Of a stretch of 64,000 bases of DNA, positions 22,727-35,548 are shown piece after piece. The notes under the pieces are model-generated. The model was given only the letters and a program-made list of their open reading frames with translations. It searched no databases and had not been told where the DNA came from. Position numbers and translations under genes: made by a program. Source of the stretch: Plectosphaerella cucumerina (Eukaryota > Ascomycota > Sordariomycetes > Glomerellales > Plectosphaerellaceae); assembly GCA_020746995.1 (NCBI GenBank), contig JAGPXD010000002.1:2542001-2606000 (forward strand), in the 5' to 3' direction. Positions within the stretch are counted from its first letter, which is position 1; each line of letters starts with the position of its first letter.

Positions 22727-23539
22727 GATGACGATCAGATGATCTATTGCCGAAGCAAACTTGTAGCAGTATCAGATTGGATTTGATGTTGTAGAGAGAG
22801 CACCATGAGTGATGTGCAGATGAATCTACATCGATCTGAGACATTCACAGCATCCTGTACCAGATTTAGGGTTCTTTTATACACATCTGCCATTGTCCAT
22901 GTAACATCGGTTGCGGACGTCCGCGATCACGACCGCCTGGCGCTGCTGTGGCACATCTCACGGGCTGTGGTCTTCGTTACACAACCTCACTTCCACCAGG
23001 TGAGGTTCCAACGATTTCAGGTTGTCAGTATGAACAACTGCCGACAATCTTGGTGCGGCCGATATTCCGCTCCGCAATGCCTTTGTTTCCCCGCATCGGA
23101 TGCGGAGCCGCTGTTACATTCTCGACCCAAGTCATGTGCCAAGTGCTCCGCCTGTCCGAGATGAAGTGATCTAGGGACAGCAACGATTCGCTGGTTGGGA
23201 TTCGGGTAGGAGTAGTGGCGCTTTGGGCGTGCGCAATGTTTGCTTTCGTCATTGAAATCGGGCCCGCTCATGGAGACCAGTATGCGGTTGGTGTTCCGGG
23301 AGCTCGTATGCGCCTGGGTTGCCCGGGGAGTCCGGGCGGCCATGGGTGAAAGGGCCTGCAGGTATATAGCAAGAATCCAGGCACACCAGTCGATCGCCTC
23401 CGCCCTCTGTCTCACCCGTTTCCCCCTGCCATTGCTCTTCATTGGGACACCGAGTCCTTGCGAAATCATCTTCCTGCTCTTCTACTCAGCGCTGCTTCTC
23501 TCACAATACGGACCCCTCTGAAGTCTTCCCCTGCCCGCT
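22727..23539. other. Divergent intergenic region (monooxygenase pseudogene / beta-lactamase-like gene)
   Basis: About 810 bases. Both promoters would lie here. Several short frames are present but none is convincing. CT-rich sequence precedes the plus-strand start at 23540. Confidence 0.5.
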
Positions 23540-24856
23540 ATGCCACTCAATACTGCATCCCTTGAGCGTCTTCGGGGAATCGTGGATGCCGCTTGTGCCG
23601 ACCAGAAGACGGGCATACCCGGGGCCACCGTTGTGGTCGTTGGAAGGGATGGCGAAGAACTCTTCGCACATTCGGCGGGCAAGCGCGGTGTCGCGACCTC
23701 GGAGCCCATGACACTCGACTCCATCTTCTGGATTGCCTCTTGTACCAAGCTTCTCACAGGAATTGCCTGTATGCAGCTTGTCGAGGAGGGCATTCTTCGG
23801 CTGGACGACGGCGACCAGGTGGAGCAGCTGGTGCCGGAGCTGAAGGATCTTCAGGTCCTGCGGCCAGACGGGTCTTTCGAGGCGAAGAAGAGAAAGATCA
23901 CCCTGCGAATGCTGCTCTCGCACACGGCGGGATTCGGCTACACATTCTTCAGCGAGCGGCTGCGCGACTGGTCATTCCCGGCCGGGGTGGATGAGTTCTC
24001 CGGTCGTTTCGAGGACATCAAGCTTCCCCTCTTATTCCAGCCGGGCGAGGGCTGGGAATACGGGGTTGGCATCGATTGGGCAGGGGTCGCGCTGGAGCGG
24101 GCGTCAGGACTGACGCTTAACGACTTCCTGCAGAAGAGGGTGTTCGGACCCCTTGGGATAACGGACATGTCCATGATCCCGAACAGCGACATGAGGTCTA
24201 GGGTGGCCTACATGCACCAGAGAGACGCAGACGGGACCCTTCGGCCTCGGGATCATCTCCTGCGCGTGCCTCTGGTGGTTGACCCCGAGAACAGGGCCGA
24301 GGTGGGGGCGGTCTTCAACAGCGGGGGCGCAGGTATGTTTGCGCGGCCGCAGGATTACTGCAGTAAGTCGTTAGTCGAGATGGCGCCAGGGATCTGAGCC
24401 GAGCTGAGCTGACCGGAGATGACTGAATCGCTCACAGAGGTGCTTGCTGTCCTCCTGAATGATGGCACCTGTCCTCGCACGGGCGCCAGGATACTGGGCC
24501 CAGCCACGGCCCATGAAATGTTTCGTAACCAGGTCAGCGACTTCCCCGATTTCGGGAGGCAGGGATTTGCGGCGGCCAAGCCTGATCTCACGCTCCCTGT
24601 GGGCGATCTTTATCCGCTGGCAGACGGGGCGCCTCAAGGTTGGGGCATCACCTTCATGCAAGCCAACGGCACGGCAACGGGACGATCCAAGGGTACCGTA
24701 CATTGGGCCGGGCTAGCGAACCTTTGGTGGTGGTGTGACCGAGAAAAGGGCATCGCAGGCATGGTGGCGACCCAGATTCTGCCTTTCGGAGATAGCAAGG
24801 TGCTGGAGCTGTGGGGAGGCGTCGAGGCAGCGGTGTATCAGGCGTCCAAGGTGTGA
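23540..24856 (+). CDS. Beta-lactamase class C / transesterase-like serine hydrolase
   Basis: Two exons: 23540-24362 and 24438-24856, with intron GTAAGT...CTCACAG. Product 413 aa. The S-x-x-K catalytic motif is WIASCTK (about residue 75). A later LRMLLSHTAGFGYTF block and the YGVGIDWAG segment (Tyr base motif region) match the beta-lactamase-related fold used by fungal esterases and LovD-like acyltransferases. A GSAGG-like NSGGAGMFARPQDYC segment and a C-terminal Trp-rich HWAGLANLWWWCDREKG follow. No signal peptide is seen, so cytosolic. The substrate cannot be told from sequence. LovD-like enzymes move acyl groups in secondary metabolism, but no synthase gene is nearby, so a general esterase is equally likely. 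The gene appears intact. Confidence 0.85.
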
Positions 24857-25855
24857 AGTGAAGTGAATGGTCAGGGACCCGCGGAGTCGTGGCCGCGGGC
24901 TGATGGCGCGGGATAGGGATGATGGCGTTGACGGGGGCCAGGGCCGGGGCTTTTCTGTCTTGCGTTGATTTCTTTTTGTCGAGCAAGAGCGCCAATCACG
25001 AACAGAAGACAGCGTGTTCGTCATGGAGGCTTGCCAGGGTTCAGGTGACAGGTGAGACAATGTGACGTTTTGATGATTTTGACGATGACTTCGAGCACCG
25101 CGCTTGCGCGCCAACAAGGCTCGGCGTCAGCTCCGGCAGGTGGCCCCCACATGGCTCTGGACTGGCGGCAGCTGCGTTCCACCGCAGAGTGGAGCGCGAC
25201 CAGGCTCGTTCCTTCCCTGGCCGCCTGACCTAGAACAAGACCACGCTAGCGCAGGCAAACTTGAGGTCCCATCGGGCCTACCGTCTTTGCTGATGATGCG
25301 CTTCGGACTCGAGCGAGACCCTTGACAGGCACGACTGCAGCTCAGACAGCCCTTGACGCGTGCTGTGATATGCAAGCTTAGGGCGCCCGTTGGCGTGGAA
25401 AATCAGACCACAGACAAGGACAAAGTCTGGGGAAACTGGAACCTGCAGTATCGGCTAGCGGCTAGCGCACTAGCGCCCCCGGCACTGCGACGTTGATTGA
25501 CGAGCGGGGTTATGTCGCGTCGGGTCCAGTGCTGTCGTTCAGCCGTGCGTGTCCAGTCCAGTGTGTCCCGCTTCACTTCTTCTTTCGTCCCTGACATGAA
25601 CCTCTGGGGATATGAGACCGACTCATCCCGCCCATGCATGCGGCTCGAGGTGATCAAACACATCAGTTTCCAACAGAAATCCGACCTCATCCTACCACAC
25701 CTTTCGCCTCCATCCTACCAACGCACCCAACCGCAACCCTCATCCTACCTGCCCACTTCTTGCTCCTCATCCTTCCCGAGGTGCCAAGACCCTGCCCACT
25801 CAATCTGTCTTCATTTCCCGCACATCAATCTCACCCGATATACCGGCAGCCGCCC
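24857..25855. other. Intergenic region upstream of a Zn2Cys6 regulator
   Basis: About 1 kb between two plus-strand genes. A CT/CA-rich tract (25690-25850) immediately precedes the regulator ATG and probably represents its promoter and leader. Other frames here are not supported. Confidence 0.5.
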
Positions 25856-28477
25856 ATGCGTCGTTACCAGCACTCATGCGACCAGTGCCGCAGGTCAAAG
25901 AGGGGCTGCGATGCCCCTCCACTGCCCCTTCCTGACAATGTCGGAGACCGTGCCACCTCCCTCTTGGGGGCGACTCAAGGTATGTGACCTGATCCGCTCG
26001 CCCGATATCAGACTAACAATTGCGATATAGTGCCTGAGGTGAAGCCCTGCTCTTATTGCATCAAGACAAAAAAGGCTTGCACCATGAATTGGGCCTGGTC
26101 ACACCTCAGGGTCGCCACCGCTCTTGAGGCAGCTTCGCGCGGAGAGCTCGGCCTCGACTCCCTCCTGCCAACCAAACGACCCACGTCTCACGACCCCGAA
26201 GTTCCGGTGACAAGACCGACAGATGAATCCGAGATGTACTACGTGCCGCCGGCTGGGACAAGCCGCGCACCTTTCCCGGTGGACACTTCCCACAGTCACT
26301 CCTTTACCCCAGCTCAACTGCCAGGTCCATTGCCTGACCTGGACTACATGGATGCAATGGGGGGCGTCTCTGGTGCAGGCCTTGGTTCTTTGGTATCCTT
26401 CGACATGCCCGCTGGAGGCTTCATGGACGGACCTTTGCCAGACGCCATGCCGGGCCCATCGTCATCTGGCTGGTCTTCCTCACAACTCGAATCTGGAGCC
26501 AGCATCCCTTTCGGTGTCTCTGAGTCACCGGATGTTTTCGACGTGTCTGACTCTGGGCAACGACTTTCTCGTACCTCACCTCCCTCTTCCGATGGATCTG
26601 GAAGCGTGACAGACCGGCCATCCCTGAAGCGACAGCGACAAGCTCGACCTCGGCAGACGCCCTCTCTATCACCATTTTCTGCCAGCAGCGCCTTGGTAGC
26701 CAGGTCCAGCACTGGCATCATCTCCTCCAATCTGCTTCAGATCTACCACGATGTCCTCGAGCACAACCTTTCCTGCTGGCTCACTGAGGCAAGTTGCCCT
26801 TACAAGGGAGCTCGTGGGAGAGAGGAGGGCCGCAGGCTGGCGGAATGGGGCCCTTCGTGGTCGAACCGCATATTCCAACGGACGCTGAAGCTCGATCGAG
26901 CGGCAACCTCCACTGGCCTCATCCGGCTGACGAGATCTGAAGACCGCGCCGCCACACAGGCCCTTCACTGTGCCATCATGGCCTTTGCCACACAATGGGC
27001 CCAGGGCAGCCGCCGACAGAAGGAACGGTATACCTTCCTCGGCGCCACCTTCGAGGCCGGCTCAAATCAAAACGACCTCGCCGAGGAGATGGCGGAGGGC
27101 TTCGACCGTGATCTCCAGCGCCATTTTTGGAACCAGGCCCAGAAAGCGCTGCAGGACGCCGAGCACGTCGAAAGTTACAAGGTCGCTTGTGCCGAGCTGG
27201 TCTTCGGCCTTGCCCAGAAGCCTTGGGACCACGACGATATGCAGTCCGTTCATGACCGAGACTGGCAGCCGACGACGCACGGAGCACCTTTCGAGCCAGC
27301 CAAGCTCACTTCCGCGATAACTCGCGTCATAACGAGAGATGGGCCTCCAGTCTATCTAGAGAGAGCCGCCCGGAAGATGCACGCGCTCAAGTCCCGCTTC
27401 GACTCTTCCTCCAGGGTGCAGAGAGGCACCGTCGGCCAAGCACCGACATCAGGCATGAGCGACGAGGACGAAACAACCGTGGGTCTTCTCTACTGGCTGG
27501 CCGTCATGTTTGACACCGTCTCCTCGTCGATGAACGAGCGCCCTGTCGTGGTGACCGACCAGGACTGTCAGCACGACGGCGTTCCAGCTGAAGAGCTCGA
27601 CTCGGGCCGCTGGCAAGTCGAGCTATTTATCAAAGACTCTCTGGACGCCTCGTCGCTCGACATATCCTGGCCCTGCCCGTACGAGGACGCCGCCGAGGCT
27701 GTTACCCGGTCGGGCCCTGTCAAAGTCCTGCTCTATCGCCACGTCCTCTATCTTCAAAACATGGTCCGGCGCGGCCAGTCTGGCGAACGCGTTGAGGACA
27801 TCATTCGCAGCTCGGCTGCTCTTCATAGGTACTGGGGTGCCACTTACGGCGCTTTCTTCGGAGACCTCGTCCGCGATTTCGACGCCGTGCCCGGCCGCAT
27901 CCAGAGCTGGTTCTTCTGCATCTCTGCTCACTGGCACCTTGCCGCCCTCATGCTCGCGGATCTCATCGAGCGCGTCGACGACGAGGGCCTCGGCGTCTGG
28001 AGCGACGGCCAGGAGCGTCGCCGCACAGGCATGGCCGCCGTTATTCGCAACACCAGCGTCACGGAGCTCGCCGACCTCGCCAAGGTGTCGATGCCCCCTG
28101 TGGGCTCCTTCGCGGACCCGCAGCTGTCAGGCTTCCACCATGCTGTCAACGAAGGCGCGGTGCTGACGGAGCCGTGGACCGTCATTCTCATCAGGGCTTT
28201 CTCCAAGGCCACCGTTCTGATCTTCGAGGACGCGGATCGCCTTCGACGGTCGACAACTCCCCAGGGCGGCGCCGACGAGCTATGGGCGACCCTGGGGCGG
28301 GCGGATGATTGCATCAAGACCTTGTTCTATTTGGGCCGGAAGTCTGACATGGCTCGGCAAGTAGCCGATGTGCTGGCGGCGGCCATGACCTCCTTCAAGC
28401 CACAGGCTGGGAATATATCGCGGGCAGACGAGAGTGGAAGAAGCTTCGAAGAGGGCCGCTTTGCCGTCTGGGCATGA
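25856..28477 (+). CDS. Zn2Cys6 transcription factor with an extended inter-Cys linker
   Basis: Two exons: 25856-25979 and 26031-28477, product 856 aa. It starts MRRYQHSCDQCRRSKRGCD, giving the first Cys triad C-x2-C-x6-C. The second triad is CSYCIKTKKAC (C-x2-C-x6-C). About 29 residues separate the two triads, far more than the usual 5-9, and the intron falls in this linker (GTATGT...GATATAG, phase 1). A Ser/Pro-rich region follows, then a basic KRQRQARPRQ patch and a long helical middle-homology-type domain with LLYWLAVMFDTVSSSMNERPVV. The neighbours (secreted GH3 beta-glucosidase, GH31 alpha-xylosidase-like) make a pathway-specific regulator of oligosaccharide use a reasonable guess, but the target is inference. 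Start chosen because it gives the compact N-terminus expected before the first Cys. Confidence 0.85.
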
Positions 28478-28635
28478 TATGAACGTCTCGAATCGGGCGT
28501 GGGAATCTAATCATCTTGAACATCACACCATACATGGCACCAGGTCTGGCAGCGCTTCGTGGAATCGTGCTTAAAATTCATGCGCCCATTTTGAAGGCTC
28601 TACATGCTACTTGTGCCAGTGCGACACGCTTGCGT

Positions 28636-31287
28636 TTAAGAGACGGTGATGGTGGCGTTGCCCCTGAAGTCCTCGGAGGAGCTGCCGACGAAGACGATAA
28701 ACTGGCCAGGCTCGACGACGTACTCCATCTTGGGGTTCCAGACGCCCCACTCGGAGACCTTGAGCTCGACCTCGACCGTCTCGGTGGCGCCGGCCTTGAC
28801 GAGAACCTTGTTGAAGCCCTTGAGCTTCTTGTTGGGCACATCGACCGAGGCGATGACGTCGCGGACGTAGACCTGGACGACCTCCTTGCCGTCGATGTCG
28901 CCCTCGTTGGTGATGTCGACGGAGACGGTGATGGTGTCGCTGGACGAGGCGGTGGTGGAGGAGACCTTGAAGTTGGAGTAGGTGAACTTGGAGTAGGAGA
29001 GACCGTAGCCGAACTCGTACATGGGGAGAGGGCTGTTGAGGACGTAGTTGCTGCCGAAGAGCATGGTGCCGTTGGGGTAGACACGGCCGGGGTTGGGCCA
29101 GGCGCGGGAGCTGTAGAGGTGGTCGTAGTAGCTGGGGGCCGTGCCGATGTCCCAGGGGAAGGAGACGGAGAGCTTGCCCGAGGGGTTGACGTTGCCGTAG
29201 AGAATGTCGGCGAGAGCGTGGCCGCCCTGCTCACCCTGGTAGAACATCTGAACGAGGGCGCCGGCCTCCTCGCTGATCCAAGGCTCGGTGATGGGCTTGC
29301 CGGAGCTGTAGACGACGACGGTGGGCTTGCCGGTGTCGATGATGGCCTTGACGAGGCGGGGCATCATGCCGACGAGCTTGAGATCGTGGGCATCAATGTG
29401 CTCACCTGAAGAACAAACGAGGTTAGTCGTGGGCGTGGCATGCAAGGGGGCGCTGTTTCAGACTTACCGGTAGTTGCGTTGAGACCTCCCCAGAGTTCGT
29501 TCTGGTCGCGAGACCAGGTGCCGACAACGACGACAGCGACATCAGCAGCCTCGGCGGCGGCAATGGCCTCGGGGAAGCCATCCTCATCGTTGGACCAGCG
29601 CTCACCGCCCTGGGCGAAGGTGACGCTGCCCTCGGAGGCGTCTCGGATGCCCTCGAAGGGAGTGACACCGTAGGTCATGGCCTTGTGGATGACGTAGTCA
29701 CCGTACTGGAAGATGAGAGTCAGCTTCAAATGCACCGATCAGGTGTGGGCAATGATGGCTTACGTTGACGTAGCCGTGAGCCATGGGGCCGATGACGGCG
29801 ACCTTTGCATCCTTGCGCAGGGGCAGGATGTTCTCGCGGTTCTCGAGGAGAACAATGCTCTCAGCGTCGATCTCACGGGCCAGAGCCTTGTGCTCCTTGG
29901 TGTTGATGTAGTCCCAGTGCTCGTCTTCGTCGACAGCGGTGTAGGGGTGCTCGAAAAGACCAGCGGTGAACTTGGCACGGAGGACACGCGAGACGGCCTT
30001 GTCGACGTCGGCGAGGCTCAGCTTGCCGGCCTCGACAAGCTCGGGGATGTGCTCGAAGCTGTATTTGCCACCACCCATCTCGACATCGTTACCGGCGGGC
30101 AGGGTCCTGGTGGTGACACACTCGTGGTCGAAGGGCTCGGCGCCGCAAACCTTGAAGGCATCGACGAGACGGGCAGTACCGCCAGCATCGGACTGAAGAG
30201 GTCAGCGTCATGAAGTGACCTCTGTATGGCATGGAAAAGACTCACGATGATGTAGTAGTCGTAGCCCCATTCCTCGCGGAGGATTTGCTCCTGGATGTAG
30301 TGGTCGGCAACAACGGGGGAGCCGTCGTAGGAGTTGTAGGAGCCCATGACAGACCAGGCATCGCCGTCGATGATGGCACGCTTGAAGGCGGGGAGGTAGG
30401 TGGTGCGCAGCATGCGCTCACCGCCGTGGACGGCGGCGGTGTTGACACCCTGCTCGGGGGTGGCGAAGGCGGCCTTCTGCTAGTTAGCAATGGCCGCGGC
30501 GACGGGGTTCCTAGGAGACTCACGTAGTGCTTGACCATGGCGCAAACATTCTGGGACTGAATTCCCTTGACGTAGTGGTAGCCGTACTCGCCAGCCCTGG
30601 GGATGAAGTTGTCAGCTGCGGCAACGTTGTCTGGGTGACGAGTCTTGACTCACAGGAAGGGGTCCTCGGTGTAGCACTCCTCGACACGACCGAACCTCAT
30701 CTCGCGGGCCAGATCGACGACGGGAGCGAAGATCTGGTTGACACCAAGAGCGGCGGACTCCTTTCCGATGACCTTGCCCATCTTCTCGATCAGGGAGGGG
30801 TTGAAGGCGCAACCGTGAGCGATGGGGGAGTTGAAGATGGTGGCGTTGAGCGCGAGGAAGCCGTGGATACCCTCACTCTGGATCCAGGCCGGAATTCCTG
30901 CTTCTGTGTGAGCCGAATGGACGGACGGGAGAGAAAGTGTTGCAACGTACCGAGCCTCGTCTGGTTGACAAGGTAGTCTTGGGCGAGCTTGGCACCGCGC
31001 GAGACCATGGTTCTGTTCATGTAGAGACCGGTCCAGATGGAGTTGGCGCGCTTCTCGGCGATCCAAGCCATGCCGGTCTCGTTGTAGGTGCCATTCTCGA
31101 TGTCGAGGTAGTCCCGGATGTCACCCTGGATGAGCTGGGCGGTCTTCTCCTCGATGGTCATGCGCTTGAGGAGGTCGGAGACACGGTGGTCGATCGTGGC
31201 GTTGGGGTTCTTGTAGACCGGCACGCAGTCTGCGGCCTGGACGGCCACGGCCAGAATGGAGGCGGTGGCGGCGAGAGAGAACTTCAT
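28636..31287 (-). CDS. Secreted beta-glucosidase, GH3
   Basis: Seven exons: 31287-30951, 30897-30654, 30596-30524, 30476-30246, 30192-29764, 29705-29468 and 29405-28636. Product 773 aa. MKFSLAATASILAVAVQA is a signal peptide. The GH3 N-terminal barrel has RMTIEEKTAQL, IQSEGIHGF and the VKHYKAAFATPEQG block. The catalytic nucleophile Asp lies in ISDAGGTARLVDAF (about residue 297). The GH3 C-terminal sandwich begins near ESIVLLENRENILPL and contains VVVGTWSRDQNELWGG. The C-terminus is a fibronectin III-like domain (YEFGYGLSYSKFTYSNF, ITNEGDIDGKEVVQVYV). By family knowledge it releases glucose from beta-linked oligosaccharides outside the cell. It is divergent from the GH31 gene across a 1.9-kb shared region. 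All exon phases close. Confidence 0.92.
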
Positions 31288-33176
31288 GATGCCAGAGGTC
31301 GGGAGACACTAGGAGGAGGCAAAGACGGCTGTGAAGCAAAGCTCGAGCTCCAGAAGAGATCAGACTATCTAGGGGCGGGGATTCGGGAGGGTTTTAATAT
31401 GCCTGCCCAGCTTCCCTGCATTGGCTCCCAAGACGTGCAGCGCCCGCCGAGAGGGGGCATGGTCCAGGGCTCGGTGCAATACAGGGCGCAGATGGAAAAG
31501 AGATGACTTCATTCCGGCAAAAACAAGGAGCAGCAGCTAGAGCTCGCGGCGAAGGCCGTTGGACCTACTCCGCATCGATCATGGGAGCTTCGGGAGGAAA
31601 TCTGGGGTGTTCCACATCGCTAATCGGTCGAGGCCTGGCGGTGTTCAGGGGCGGCCATTGGAGGGGAAGTAGAGATGCCCCTGGCAGGAGAGGTGCATGA
31701 CAAGCCACAGAGAAGGCCATTGGAGCATGTGCCGGAGAATCGCAACGGTTCCGTCGTGTAGTGCCGACGACCAGGCTGTGGACCGCGTCCGAGCCGGGTG
31801 AGAATCATCTCTAGGGCGGGCCATGGACAGGCCCAAGGTGGTAGTGGTCACTGGCCAGGTCGCATCGCGGGTGTTGATGAGGGGAAAAGTTTGGAGTTGA
31901 TCTGCACGACGGTGGACGTTGGAGAAGGCGTCCGGGGAAGGGAGCAATAGCCGGGGCTTGGCCGCGGGGCTTTTGGGCGCTTTCCACCAATGGCGCGGGG
32001 AACGGCAGAAGGCGCTCCGGGGCCTGAGAACCGCGCGAACCTCACTGGCCAATGCCTGGGAGCTCCTTCTACCACTGCCGTAGCGAACGAAGTGGCGCGG
32101 GTTGTTCGTGCCTTCCGTGCCTGTCCACTGCAGGTGCCTCTAGGTGTGGGTTGTGCCTTCCGCACCTCTGAGGGAAAGAGGGAGGGGCCAGCAGCTAGCC
32201 ACATCGTCACCCGACCAAACCGAACTCTTCTCTTTTTTTGGCCATCCTCCTGCAGCATCCGCTGTCTGCCTTCACCGAGAACTCCGAGTCCACAACATCG
32301 ACATCACCGCGGGATTCATCCTCACCACGTGGCAACCTCGCCCGACTTCGGACACGATGCTCGGCACTCCTCTGCCGGCAAACAAAGACTTATAATTGCG
32401 ATGGTCCTTCAAGTGGGCTGACAAAACCAGGGAATCCCGCCTCGCCCGACGAGTCCGACAAGCCCGCAGGTCTCAGCGAGCCAGCTTTCTCCAAAGCCAG
32501 CCGAGGTGGGGGTGCCTATCCATCGCCTGCAAGAAAACTCGCTGTTTCTCCTCGTCTCCTGGGCAGTAGCGGGCGTGTGAGATGTGAAGCACCACGCCTC
32601 GGCACGGGGAATGGCGGGGTGATCTCGGTCCGCCCGGCGAAAACCCCCAACAGCACGCAAACAAGCCCGCAAGCCCGCGAGGTTTCCCCGCCATGGACAG
32701 AACTTCCGTTCTCCCACCACCCACTCGCCCGCCCGCCCCCAGCGGCAGACCCTTAAAGCCGCCCTGGCTAAGCCGGCCCGCTCGCCGTGCCAATTGCAAA
32801 GGGGTTGGGATCCTCACATGATTCGCAACCTCGTCCCCCTTAGCCTCGCTGCAAAGCGGGTACGGCGGGATTGCCTCTTCCCAATTCGCCAACCCCAAAA
32901 GGCCCATCCTCAAACACCGCACCTGTCAGCCTCCCCACGCCGCCCACCGCCCGGGACTCCGCGGCCGCCTGGATCGATGCTACCCAGATTCCCGTACCAG
33001 GTCCGTCTTGGGCCGGTCATACAAGAGACGGCCCGGCGCTCTCGTCCCTTCCTCCTCTCGGCCCATGTCCCGTGCGAACAAGACCGACCTCGATCCGGCA
33101 TTCACGGTCCATCTTGCCATCTCAACGCGCACACATCACCCTGTCGCCCACCGAGAAACACGTCACATAGCCCGTT
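31288..33176. promoter_or_regulatory. Divergent promoter region of the GH3 and GH31 genes
   Basis: About 1.9 kb with no supported gene. As the shared upstream region of two glycoside hydrolase genes it should hold their control sites. A GGCTAA hexamer occurs at 32766-32771, which matches the XlnR/Xyr1-type core, though one hexamer is expected by chance. Several GGGG/CCCC-type cores resembling CreA sites are present, also unsurprising in GC-rich DNA. Confidence 0.4.
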
Positions 33177-35548
33177 ATGGTTCGCTTCAGAGATGGCATG
33201 TGGCTACCGGCCGAGGACATGACGGCCGAGTACGCTGAGCAGGTCTACTATAACGAGACTCGCCCCGACGGCAAGGGCGTCAGCCTGCTGTGCCCGACGA
33301 AATACATCGCGCGGCGCGGCGACACCCTGAACAGGAGCACCGTGACTCTGGTGAGCATTGACCCCGCATTCTCAGGGCCTCAAGCTCTGGCAAGCGCCCC
33401 TCACTCACACCAGACACTCAGGACATCAACGCAGAGGCCGACGGCATCATCTCAGTCGAGGCCACCCACTGGGCTGGCGCCTTGAACAAGGGCCCTCACT
33501 TTGAGCTCTTCCCCAACGGACGGCCAGATGTCGAGGCGAGCATCACAAAGGGCGACAAGGGCACAACCCTCGTCTCTGGGTCGCTGGCGGCGACTATCTC
33601 CCCTGACACTGACGCCTTCGACATCAGCTTCCACAGTGCCGATGGCTCGAAAAAGATCACCTCCCTGCAGTCCCGCAGCGTCGGCCTTGCCTACAACCCC
33701 GCGCCGAGCACCCCTATTCAGACCGGCGACATGAGGGGCTTTAAGCACTACATGTTCACTCAGACCTCCTTGGCCGTTGGCGAGACGGTTCACGGCCTGG
33801 GCGAGCGCTTCGGCGCCTTCAACAAGGTCGGCCAATCCGTCTCCCTCTGGAACGCCGACGGTGGCACTTCGAGCGACCAGGCCTATAAGAACGTCTCTTT
33901 CTGGCTGAGCTCCAAGGGCTACGGTATCTTCATCGACACCCCCGCCAAGGTCGATCTTGAGATCGGAAGCGAGAGGTGCACCCGTGTCCAGACCGCCGTC
34001 GAGGGCCAGCGTCTCAAGTGGTACATCATCTACGGCCCCAGTCCCAAGGAGGTCCTCAAGAGATACTCCCTCCTCACCGGAAGGCCTGGCAAGGTCCCCG
34101 CCTGGAGCTACGGCCTGTGGCTGACGACCAGCTTCACCACCAACTACGACCAGAACACCGTCCAGTCGTTCCTCGAGGGCATGAAGGAGCGCGGCTCCCC
34201 GGTTGACGTTTTCCACTACGACTGCTTCTGGCTGAGGGCCTTCTGCTGGACAGACTTCGTCTTCGACTCGGAGAGGTTCCCCGACCCCAAGGGACAGATT
34301 GCCCAGCTTAAGGAATCCGGCCTCTGCAAGAAGGTCTGCGTCTGGATCAACCCTTACATTGCCCAATACGGCGCCGCCTTCCAGGAGGCTGCAGAGAAGG
34401 GATACCTCCTCAAGCGCAAGAACGGCGACGTCTTCCAGTGGGACCTGTGGCAGGCCGGTATGGGCCTGGTAGACTTCACCAACCCCGACGCCGTCGCCTG
34501 GTTTGTTGAGAAACTCAACGGCCTCTTCGACCAGGGCGTCGACTGCATCAAGACCGACTTTGGCGAGCGCGTCCCCACGCTCGACGTCCAGTGGTTCGAC
34601 AAGACCGTCGACCCCCACAAGATGCACAACTACTACGCCTTCATGTACAACAAGGTTGTTTATGAGGCGCTGCAGGCACGCTACGGCACCAACGAGGCCG
34701 TCCTCTTCGCCCGGACGGCCTGCGCCGGCGCCCAGCGCTTCCCGCTGCAGTGGGGTGGCGATTGCGAGTCGACCCCCGAGGCCATGGCCGAGTCCATCCG
34801 TGGCGGCCTCGGCCTGGGCCTGAGCGGCTTCTCCTTCTGGAGCTGCGACATTGGTGGCTTCGAGGGTCTCCCTCGCCCCTGGATCTACAAGCGCTGGGTC
34901 GCCATGGGTCTGCTCTGCAGTCATAGCCGTCTGCACGGCAGCAGCTCGTACCGCGTGCCCTGGGTCATGGACAATGATGACCAGAGCGAGGAGGGCTGCT
35001 CCAAGACTCTGGCCAAGTGGACTGCTCTGAAGACCCGGCTGATGCCGTACATCTTCGCCGAGGCCCAGGCCTCCGTCGAAGCCGGCCTGCCCGTCTCGCT
35101 CCGCGCCATGTGCCTTGAGTTCCCCGAGGACCCCACGTCTTGGTACCTCGACAGGCAGTTCATGGTTGGCTCCAACATTCTTGCCGCTCCCATCTTTGAA
35201 GAGTCGGGCGAGGTCCAGTTCTACCTGCCGAAGGGCAAGTGGACGTCGTACTTCACTGGCGAAGTGCTCGAGGGACCGGCTTGGTTCACCGAGACGCACG
35301 GCTTCGGCACGCTGCCCCTTTACGTCCGCGAGAACACCGTGCTCGTTCTTGGTAGCGAGAAGTCGGTCGGCGCCGTGTACGACTACACGCAGGATGTCGA
35401 GGTTCGCCTGTACAAGGTTCAGGAGGGAGCCAAGGCCACGCTGGTTGACGGCGAGGGCAACGAGATCGGCGTGCTGGAGGTTGGAAGCGATGGCAAGCTG
35501 AAGGACACAAGCATCCTCAAGGGAGACTTTGTCGTCACAGAGTTGTAA
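33177..35548 (+). CDS. GH31 alpha-xylosidase / alpha-glucosidase, cytosolic type
   Basis: Two exons: 33177-33350 and 33422-35548, with intron GTGAGC...CACTCAG. Product 766 aa. It begins MVRFRDGMWLPAE without a signal peptide, like the bacterial YicI-type alpha-xylosidases. The N-terminal beta-sandwich contains HGLGERFGAFNKVGQ. The barrel shows WLTTSFTTNYDQNTV, FHYDCFWLRAFCWTDF, the nucleophile Asp in DCIKTDFGE and the acid/base Asp in SFWSCDIGGFEG. The FHYDCFWLR loop is the form I associate with the alpha-xylosidase subgroup, so alpha-xylosidase is favoured over maltase-type alpha-glucosidase. Together with the divergent secreted beta-glucosidase it could dismantle xyloglucan oligosaccharides. 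A 729-codon antisense frame over this gene (33452-35641) is a codon-usage shadow. Confidence 0.88.

Noticed and set aside
20823..24856. Secondary-metabolite cluster (monooxygenase plus LovD-like transesterase)
   Set aside because: No polyketide synthase, peptide synthetase, terpene cyclase or export gene is present nearby, and the monooxygenase is broken.
28516..29409. 297-codon plus-strand open frame
   Set aside because: It is antisense to the last exon of the GH3 beta-glucosidase. Its Asp/Val/Gly/Leu-rich composition is typical of a shadow frame.
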